A model generated the notes under the pieces. It had not been told where the DNA came from, searched no databases, and worked only from the letters and a program-made list of their open reading frames with translations. From Flavobacterium psychrophilum (lineage in GTDB: Bacteria; Bacteroidota; Bacteroidia; Flavobacteriales; Flavobacteriaceae), in assembly GCA_943325515.2 (NCBI GenBank), contig CALPPS020000044.1, positions 1 through 21,601 on the forward strand: DNA of 21,601 bases, in the 5' to 3' direction. This document shows, in pieces, positions 16,401-21,601 of this stretch (positions within the stretch are counted from its first letter, which is position 1; every line of letters begins with the position of its first letter). Made by a program: the position numbers and the translations under genes.

Positions 16401-19400
16401 GTGTGTACCCCTCAGGGCGATCCAACTATTTATGGTACTACTACTTGGAACGCTTATGTATATGGTCCTAATGCTGGTGGAAGTAACCCCTCTGATGCGT
16501 TTACAACTACTTACCAAGGGTATTATACGCAAACTGAAACTTTTTCTAATGCGGCCATTAATGTTAATTCATCTACACTTTGTGGTGGAAATAATAGTGC
16601 CTATTCTACTAACGCCTATAACGGTAAAAATCTAGCGGTTCGAATGCGTTTGACTAAAACATTTGCTAGTGGTACTTATACTTTTACGGTTGGATCCAGA
16701 GGTAGCTATCGGTTCAGCTATGATAATGGTACCACGTGGTTAATTAGTAATTTTGATCGTGCCAATGCTAGGAATTTAATTTTAACGACATCTGCAACTT
16801 TAACTCTAAATGGTGGAACTTATAATTTAATACTAGAATACATTTTTAATGGTGATGTATTAGGTGGTTTTTCTTTTAACTATTGTACTGGTGGTGTATC
16901 AAATTATACAGCACCTACTAATATTTTTGGTAATTTGAACATGCAAGTAGGTACAAATACTACTATATGTGTTAGTGGTGGAAATCCTACTGGAACAGTT
17001 TTTCAATGGGGTACTGGTGATACAGTTGGCACTAATAGTTTTACTTCTACAACATTTGGAAGTTCACTTACTTTAGCTCCATCTGCTAACACAACCTATT
17101 GGATTAGAAGATACGACGCTTCTTGTAATTCTTATACAGCAGCCCTAACGGCAACAGTTACTATAAATACTACTACCCCCGTTATGCCTGCTGGTGGCAA
17201 CACCACAGACTATGGTAGTGACAAATGGATTGGGTATGTATATGGTTTTCCAGCGGTTAGCCCAGTTTCGTTTGATGATGGCCTAACAAAAAAATATTCC
17301 GGCTATTTAACAACCGCTAGCGATCAGATTTCAATAACTGGTCAACAGGCATGTACGACTCCCTCAGGTCTATGGCTACAATCGAGTCACAATACCACTA
17401 GTGGCTATTTTAATAATCAATATATGATTCGTTTCAAAATGAATAAGAATTTTACACCAGGTTATTACACCTTCACCATTAATGCAGATGATGGTGCTCG
17501 TTTTAGTGTAGATGGCGGTACAACTTGGCTTATCAATAGATTTACTTGGAATAATATTACATCAATTAATACCTATTCTGTATTTTTAAGTGGATCTACT
17601 AATTTAGTTTTGGACTATATTCAGAGTACAGGAGGTCAGAACTTATCTTTTTCCTACACCTCATGTACTAATTATTCTACCGCTCCTACTGCCATCAGCA
17701 GCAATGCATCTGTTTGTAGCGGGAGCAGTATAACGCTAACCGCCACAGGTGGTACCACAGGGACTTTTGGTCAATTTGAATGGGGTACTGGTAGCACTGT
17801 AGGTTCTAATAGTATATCAGGTTCTGCCAATACAATCACCGTTAACCCAACAAGCGCCACTACCTACTGGGTGCGTAGAAAAGATGTAGGGGGCAATTGT
17901 CAAGTATCTTCGGGAACCAATACCAACTCTGATACTAATGTTAGAGTCACTACAGATGCCGTTACTACAGGCGTCACCAAATCTATAACAGTGGATGCAT
18001 CGTCAGCAGCAGGAAGCATCAGTGGTGGTGGAGGCATTGTTTGTTCGGGTACAAATAGTACCTTATTAACACTTTCGGATCATAGAGGTACCACTTTTCA
18101 ATGGCAATCGTCTACAGACAACACTAACTTTACTGACATCAGTAGTGCCACTTCTAGCAATTATACGGCAAGCAATATAAGTGTTACAACTTATTATAGA
18201 GTGGTAGTCACTAATGGTGCTTGTAGCTCGGCTACTACTTCGTCAGTAAGTATTACAGTTACTCCAGTTTCAGTAGCGGGTACGGTTACCGTTACAAGTG
18301 CTACTACCATTTGTTCAGGTTCTGGTGCTTCATTATCCACGTCTGGAAACACAGGTTCTATAGTATGGCAGTCCTCATCAGACAATGCCACTTTTAATGA
18401 TATTACAGGACAAACAGGTGCTAGTTTATCAGTTACTAACCTTACTAGCAGCACTTATTATAGGGTTAAAGTTACTAATGGTGTTTGTAGTGCGGCCTTT
18501 TCAGGTTCGGTTGCTGTTACAGTAACACCGCCTTCAGCAGCAGGCAACATCACAGGAGGTGGAGTAACCGTTTGTGCTAATAGCAATAGTACTGAACTTA
18601 CACTTTCGGGTTACACTGGAACTATTCAGTGGCAATCTTCTACCGATAATAGTAATTTCACAGACATCTCTGGAGCTACTAGTGATAAGTACACGGCTAG
18701 TGGTTTATCTGCTACAACTTATTTTAGAGCAGTAGTTACAAACGGTATTTGTTCTTCAGCTACAAGTAGCGCAACGACTATTTTTATTTATGCTTTACCT
18801 GTTGCAGGAACGCTTTCTTCAAATGCTTCCACGGTTTGTACAGGTTCAAATACGACATTGCAATTAAGTAGTAGTTCAGGGAACATCGTCTGGCAATCGA
18901 AAACAGATAGTAGTTCCTTCACTACAATTCCAGGAGCCACAAGCGCTTCTTATCAAACGCCTAATTTAACTCAAACCACCTATTACCAAGCTATTGTAAG
19001 TATTGGTGGTTGTAGTACTACTAGTGTTACTTCAAATCAAGTTACTGTATCGGTATCTCCTAATTCAGTAGCAGGCACCATAACTGGAGCAGGCACTTTT
19101 TGTCAAGGTTCCACGGTTACTTTAACCTTGAATGACAATGTTGGAACCATTCAATGGAACTCTTCTACAGATAACGTAAACTTTTCTCCAATAAGCGGTG
19201 CTACATCGGCCAGTTATAGTACTTCACTTTTGACTACTACAACCTATTTTAGAGCCACTGTTACCAATGGAGCCTGTAGTGCAACAACCACAACAGTTGC
19301 TACTGTAGTCATCAATCCAACTAGTGCTGTAGGAAGTATTTTGGGAGGAAAATGGTATTGTTCTACTACCAATGAAACTACTTTAAGTTTGACAAGTTAT

Positions 19401-21601
19401 ACTGGTTCTATTCAATGGCAATCATCAACTGACAATATTGATTTTTCTACTATTGGAGGAGCCACATCAGCAAGTTATACCGTAACTAACTTATCGAGCA
19501 CTCGATATTACCGGGTGGTAGTAACTAGTGGAGTTTGTGCTTCTGTAACTAGTTCATCGACCTCAATTGATATTGCATCTGCCTCTAGTTATTCTTCAGG
19601 TACGGTATCAGCTGCAAGTCAAACGATATGTTCAGGTTCTCAACCAACAACTTTGACCTTGTCGGGACAAGCAGGTTCAGTTGTTAAATGGCAAAAAGCT
19701 ACTAATGCAGTATTTACTAATAGCGTAGAAGATATTGCCATTACCTCAACAACCCTAACAGGAGCAGACATTGGAAACTTATCAGTAACAACTTATTTTA
19801 GAGCAGTAGTACAATATGAAAGTTGTTTGCCAACGAATAGCACTACAGCAACGGTATTTGTAAGTTCTCTTTCGGTTGCAGGCACTGTTTCTTCAAATCA
19901 AACTATTTGTTCGGGTTCAACACCTTCTGGTTTATCCATGTCAGGCCATATAGTTGGACAGGTACAAACATGGCAAATAGCGTCAGATACTGCTTTTACT
20001 AATCCTACCAATATTAATAACACAACTACAGCACTTACTGGAACTGAAATAGGAGTATTGAATACTACTAGTTATATTAGAGCAGTAGTAAAAAACACCC
20101 TTTGTAGTACAGTAAACAGTAATTATGTAACAATTACAGTAAACACAACTCCAGATGCAGGAACAATTTCAAGTGATCAAATACTTTGTACCGGTTCCCA
20201 ACCTAACGATTTAACTGTAAGTGGATATACCAATACTGCAACAATTGCAAAATGGCAATTATCAAACAATGCCAATTTTTCTAACCCAACGGACATTCTG
20301 ACTTCGTCCTCTACTTTGTCAGGAAGTACTATTGGAACTTTAACAACAACAATCTATAGTAGAGCTCAGGTTATAAGTGGTTCTTGTTTTGCTTTTACCC
20401 CAGCTGTAACAATTACTGTGTCTCCAACAACTGTTGGAGGTACACTTTCTTCTAGCCAAACTATTTGTTATGGCACCCAACCAGCAAACTTAATTTTGTC
20501 TGGAAAAGTAGGCGCTGTTATAAAATGGCAAAAATCTGATGATGAGGCATTTACTAATCCAACAGATATAGCAATTACAAATGCAACTTTAACAGGAGCC
20601 AATATAGGAAGCTTAACGGCAACAACATACTTCAGAGCTTTGGTACAAAGTGGAGTATGTTCCTCAGAATATAGTAGTATAGTAACCATTTCAGTTATCC
20701 CAATTCCAGCAAATATAGCAGGAGCAGCATCTAGCGAACCAACCTTGTGTATCAACACTTCTTTAACTGCCATCACGCATACCACTACAGGTGCAAACGG
20801 AATTTCTAGTGATGGTGTTTCGGGTGCTAATGGATTACCAGCAGGGGTATCCGCAGTATGGTCAAGTGATGAAATAACCATCAGTGGAACGCCAACAGTA
20901 AGTGGAACATTCAACTACAGCATACTATTAACAGGAGGATGTGGAAGTATATATGCCACAGGAACCATAACAGTTAAGGCAAATAATACCGTAAGTTTAA
21001 GTTCAGCAGTAGGTACAAATGCACAAACTAAATGTATCAATACAGCAATAACAACTATCACTTATGCAACTACAGTTGCAACAGGAGCTAGCTTCACAGG
21101 ATTACCAGCAGAAGTAACCGGTTCATGGGAGAATAATGCCATTACTATTTCGGGTACACCAACTGAAAGCGGCAGTTTTAACTACACAGCTACATTAACA
21201 GGAGGATGTGAAACGGTGACTGCTTCCGGCACCATCTTAGTAACCCCAGACAATACCGTATCTGCTGCCTCGATTGCGCCAACGTTATGTATCAATACTG
21301 TTTTACCACCAATAACCCATACCACAACAGGAGCAACAGAAATCGGAACTCCTATAGGTTTACCAGATGGAGTAACCGCAGTATGGGCAAATGACACGAT
21401 AACTATAAGTGGTATACCAACAGAAGCAGGAACCTTTGGTTATAGTATACCATTATTAGGTTGTGGAGGTGTTAGTGCAACAGGAACAATACTAGTAAGT
21501 GCAACTAATTCCTGGTTAGGTGCTACAAGCTCGGCATGGAACGTTGCTTCAAATTGGTCTTGCGGACTAGTTCCTGATTCCAATAACGATATAGTAATTA
21601 C
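13425..21601 (+). CDS. Giant secreted modular surface protein (Ig-like and PA14-like repeats), 3' end beyond window
   Basis: One frame stays open for 2725 codons from the ATG at 13425 to the window edge; I read every line and found no stop or frameshift. Residues 1-22 are a Sec signal peptide (hydrophobic core FSFLFTLCFFV, likely cut after SYG). Then come an Ig-like repeat with a WQ motif; a PA14-like module plus a second Ig-type domain; seven WQ Ig repeats; two more PA14-like/Ig pairs; six WQ repeats; four variant WQ repeats; three putative-Ig repeats with GLPAGV and SGTP motifs; and the start of a region with WLGATSSAW and NWSCGLVP. Nearly every Ig repeat has two cysteines, suiting disulfides outside the cell. 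The WQ repeats resemble the Ig-like domains found in large gliding and T9SS-exported proteins of Bacteroidota. A C-terminal sorting domain is expected but not visible. An adhesin or matrix role is inferred. Thr, Ser and Gly dominate. Confidence 0.93.
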   Translation, partial: MKLKVCFSFLFTLCFFVSHSYGFTISSVGGTVSSSQTICYNTLPNDLTLAGHVGTVLFWQRDTNSSFTAPTTISSSSSLTTLLGSLVGSLTATIYIRAAVQNGSSPVAYSSFVTITVNAPPAGDGYSYGSSSWIGYVYTYGKNTAPSSMDNVFGAPYAGYLTQNETFTQDIGTGALTATNICGSNADYFAVRYKMSKTFSAGYYKLTAGADEKFRLSVDGGVSFDIYNWSNTSYTTASSIFYFSGQVDLILEYYESTGSSKVTFSYDACGNNLSSPVTGITGTTTICAGTSTTLTATGATLLSGAVYEWGTGTVAGSNIIAGETSNSITVSPTTTTVYWVRIKDAAPCSIYSTDFQKTVTVDPQPVLPSSITGATSVCYNQSTTLTANNYSGNIQWQSAASSGGTYSDISLATNSSLLINNVVANAFYRVRISTQGLCSSVTSESVAISVDAVPVAGTASGTATICSGSNASLSVTSSTGNIQWQSSLSISSGFTDIPGANSSTYNPTNITTSTYYRASVSNGACSAVSTSSVLISVTAPTAAGTISGPTTACEGSNSSRLTLNNSNGNIQWQSSLNGTSFSDISGATSTFIDVNSLTATTYYRVVVSNSPCLSATSSNFTITYVPTPTAGTTSTTTASICSGTSATLSVTTSVGTTVQWQSSTTSTTTGFSNVIGGSGATSASYTTPNLTSTTYYRVLTYTINGSCVSAASNTTTITVVANPVGGTVVIDGTLNTSTTICSGTNSTTFRLSGYTGNIQWQNSPDNSTFTAISGETNATYTATSVSATTYYRAVVSNSGCATTSSTASILNSISVAGSITGGNIAVCSGANNTTLTLNNYSGSIQWQFSTNGSSYSNFSPSETAATYVVNNITVATYYRAVVTNGSCASATSTAVFMSMATAANAGTIATPGGGATVAAGLETRTLTTTGTTGTLQWQSSTTSATTGFSNVTGGSGATTASYTTPIITATTYYRVVSTLGTCTANSTASTLSVCTPQGDPTIYGTTTWNAYVYGPNAGGSNPSDAFTTTYQGYYTQTETFSNAAINVNSSTLCGGNNSAYSTNAYNGKNLAVRMRLTKTFASGTYTFTVGSRGSYRFSYDNGTTWLISNFDRANARNLILTTSATLTLNGGTYNLILEYIFNGDVLGGFSFNYCTGGVSNYTAPTNIFGNLNMQVGTNTTICVSGGNPTGTVFQWGTGDTVGTNSFTSTTFGSSLTLAPSANTTYWIRRYDASCNSYTAALTATVTINTTTPVMPAGGNTTDYGSDKWIGYVYGFPAVSPVSFDDGLTKKYSGYLTTASDQISITGQQACTTPSGLWLQSSHNTTSGYFNNQYMIRFKMNKNFTPGYYTFTINADDGARFSVDGGTTWLINRFTWNNITSINTYSVFLSGSTNLVLDYIQSTGGQNLSFSYTSCTNYSTAPTAISSNASVCSGSSITLTATGGTTGTFGQFEWGTGSTVGSNSISGSANTITVNPTSATTYWVRRKDVGGNCQVSSGTNTNSDTNVRVTTDAVTTGVTKSITVDASSAAGSISGGGGIVCSGTNSTLLTLSDHRGTTFQWQSSTDNTNFTDISSATSSNYTASNISVTTYYRVVVTNGACSSATTSSVSITVTPVSVAGTVTVTSATTICSGSGASLSTSGNTGSIVWQSSSDNATFNDITGQTGASLSVTNLTSSTYYRVKVTNGVCSAAFSGSVAVTVTPPSAAGNITGGGVTVCANSNSTELTLSGYTGTIQWQSSTDNSNFTDISGATSDKYTASGLSATTYFRAVVTNGICSSATSSATTIFIYALPVAGTLSSNASTVCTGSNTTLQLSSSSGNIVWQSKTDSSSFTTIPGATSASYQTPNLTQTTYYQAIVSIGGCSTTSVTSNQVTVSVSPNSVAGTITGAGTFCQGSTVTLTLNDNVGTIQWNSSTDNVNFSPISGATSASYSTSLLTTTTYFRATVTNGACSATTTTVATVVINPTSAVGSILGGKWYCSTTNETTLSLTSYTGSIQWQSSTDNIDFSTIGGATSASYTVTNLSSTRYYRVVVTSGVCASVTSSSTSIDIASASSYSSGTVSAASQTICSGSQPTTLTLSGQAGSVVKWQKATNAVFTNSVEDIAITSTTLTGADIGNLSVTTYFRAVVQYESCLPTNSTTATVFVSSLSVAGTVSSNQTICSGSTPSGLSMSGHIVGQVQTWQIASDTAFTNPTNINNTTTALTGTEIGVLNTTSYIRAVVKNTLCSTVNSNYVTITVNTTPDAGTISSDQILCTGSQPNDLTVSGYTNTATIAKWQLSNNANFSNPTDILTSSSTLSGSTIGTLTTTIYSRAQVISGSCFAFTPAVTITVSPTTVGGTLSSSQTICYGTQPANLILSGKVGAVIKWQKSDDEAFTNPTDIAITNATLTGANIGSLTATTYFRALVQSGVCSSEYSSIVTISVIPIPANIAGAASSEPTLCINTSLTAITHTTTGANGISSDGVSGANGLPAGVSAVWSSDEITISGTPTVSGTFNYSILLTGGCGSIYATGTITVKANNTVSLSSAVGTNAQTKCINTAITTITYATTVATGASFTGLPAEVTGSWENNAITISGTPTESGSFNYTATLTGGCETVTASGTILVTPDNTVSAASIAPTLCINTVLPPITHTTTGATEIGTPIGLPDGVTAVWANDTITISGIPTEAGTFGYSIPLLGCGGVSATGTILVSATNSWLGATSSAWNVASNWSCGLVPDSNNDIVI
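13500..13780 (+). repeat. First WQ Ig-like repeat (R1, variant class)
   Basis: Encodes the segment with SVGGTVSSSQTICY, LFWQRDTNSSF and IYIRAAVQNGS. Its tryptophan codon is at 13599. It belongs with the late variant repeats R15-R18 rather than with its neighbours, and it lacks the second cysteine (serine at that place). Confidence 0.75.
13786..14514 (+). repeat. PA14-like module 1 plus paired Ig-like domain
   Basis: PA14-like part at 13786-14238 (WIGYVYTYG, GYLTQNETF, FSAGYYKLTAGADEKFRLSV in sequence, LILEYYE). The paired domain at 14239-14514 carries ICAGTSTTL, YEWGTGTVAGSN and VYWVRIKD. PA14 modules often bind glycans; the assignment rests on motif resemblance. Confidence 0.6.
14515..16412 (+). 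repeat. WQ Ig-like repeats R2-R8
   Basis: Tryptophan codons of the IQWQ motif fall at 14610, 14874, 15138, 15402, 15702, 15960 and 16233. The first three intervals are exactly 264 bp (88 residues). Each unit carries a CSGS-like cysteine, IQWQSS, a YYRAVV-like strand and a second cysteine. Confidence 0.88.
16413..17186 (+). repeat. PA14-like module 2 plus paired Ig-like domain
   Basis: PA14-like part at 16413-16893 (WNAYVYGP, GYYTQTETF, FASGTYTFTVGSRGSYRFSY, LILEYIFNG). The paired domain at 16905-17175 has FQWGTGDTVGTNS and TYWIRRYD. The acidic turn seen in the other two modules (ADE, ADDG) is replaced by GSRGS here. Confidence 0.6.
17187..17993 (+). repeat. PA14-like module 3 plus paired Ig-like domain
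   Basis: PA14-like part at 17187-17670 (KWIGYVYGF, SGYLTTASDQ, GYYTFTINADDGARFSVDGG, LVLDYIQSTGG). This is the clearest PA14-type pattern in the gene. The paired domain at 17676-17993 has VCSGSSITL, FEWGTGSTVGSNS and TYWVRRKD. Confidence 0.65.
17994..19590 (+). repeat. WQ Ig-like repeats R9-R14
   Basis: Tryptophan codons at 18102, 18366, 18630, 18891, 19155 and 19416, spaced 261-264 bp. Units share WQSSTDN-type cores. R13 has WNSSTDN, the only unit with Asn in place of the Gln. Confidence 0.88.
19591..20709 (+). repeat. Variant WQ Ig-like repeats R15-R18
   Basis: Tryptophan codons at 19689, 19971, 20253 and 20526 (273-282 bp apart, 91-94 residues). These lack the SSTDN core and instead carry AFTNP-type segments and a TLTGA-x-IG insertion before the Y-x-RA strand. 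Confidence 0.85.
20712..21501 (+). repeat. Three putative-Ig repeats (GLPAGV / SGTP type)
   Basis: Units at about 20712-20981, 20982-21243 and 21244-21501. Each has C-I-N-T, THTTTGA-like, GLP-x-x-V, ITISG-x-P, a G-x-F-x-Y strand, a late cysteine and a T-I-x-V ending. The pattern resembles the putative Ig (He_PIG) family. Confidence 0.75.

Noticed and set aside
14514..20709. Regularly spaced repeats that could suggest a CRISPR or other DNA repeat array
   Set aside because: The repeats are diverged at DNA level, stay in one open frame and have an 88-codon period; they are protein domain repeats.
20468..20914. 148-codon minus-strand frame inside the giant gene, with several shorter ones
   Set aside because: The composition of the coding strand (many ACA, GGA, GTA codons) makes few stops on the reverse strand. 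The translation is low-complexity Val/Ala/Pro and lies wholly within a well-supported gene.

Overview
The window looks like chromosomal DNA of a Bacteroidota bacterium, most likely Flavobacterium or a close relative. The DNA is AT-rich. The first gene ends in a type IX secretion system (T9SS) type A sorting domain. Several genes are preceded by the Bacteroidota promoter pattern (TTG or TTTG, then 17-23 bp, then TAnnTTTG). The set of housekeeping proteins reads as flavobacterial. This assignment comes from reading the sequence; no database search was possible.

Layout. (1) 1-1392: 3' part of a secreted family 16 glycoside hydrolase (laminarinase-like) with FN3-like, unknown and T9SS domains. 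(2) 1623-2571: promoter, RNA polymerase sigma factor, a 47-residue small protein and a strong terminator. (3) 2559-3729: divergent nth (endonuclease III lacking the iron-sulfur cysteines) and bcp (peroxiredoxin), the latter ending at a perfect 42-bp palindrome. (4) 3771-5237: a 488-residue conserved-looking soluble protein of unknown function on the minus strand. (5) 5367-6628: a PhnP-like metallo-beta-lactamase-fold hydrolase and a small membrane-anchored protein. (6) 10896 down to 6752, minus strand: a tightly overlapping four-gene operon of BatA/VWA membrane protein, dihydroorotase-like protein without its metal histidines, small DUF4870-like membrane protein, and alpha/beta-hydrolase. (7) 11003-12349: a DEAD-box-type RNA helicase whose motif II reads DEFD. 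(8) 12717-13043: a 20-cysteine four-helix-bundle copper-storage-like protein behind an inverted repeat.

(9) 13425 to the window end: one uninterrupted open frame of at least 2725 codons, cut by the window edge, encoding a giant secreted modular surface protein. After a signal peptide come an Ig-like repeat, three PA14-like modules each paired with a distinct Ig-like domain, two arrays of 88-residue Ig-like repeats, a set of variant repeats, three putative-Ig repeats and the beginning of a W-x-G...NW-x-C-G region. By analogy with similar flavobacterial proteins, a T9SS sorting domain is expected beyond the edge.

The most notable items are the giant modular gene and its internal duplication history (the first and last WQ repeats are each other's closest relatives), the degenerate dihydroorotase in a translationally coupled operon with a VWA protein, the cluster-less endonuclease III, and two short tandem repeats (7-bp and 9-bp) placed where they could affect expression.
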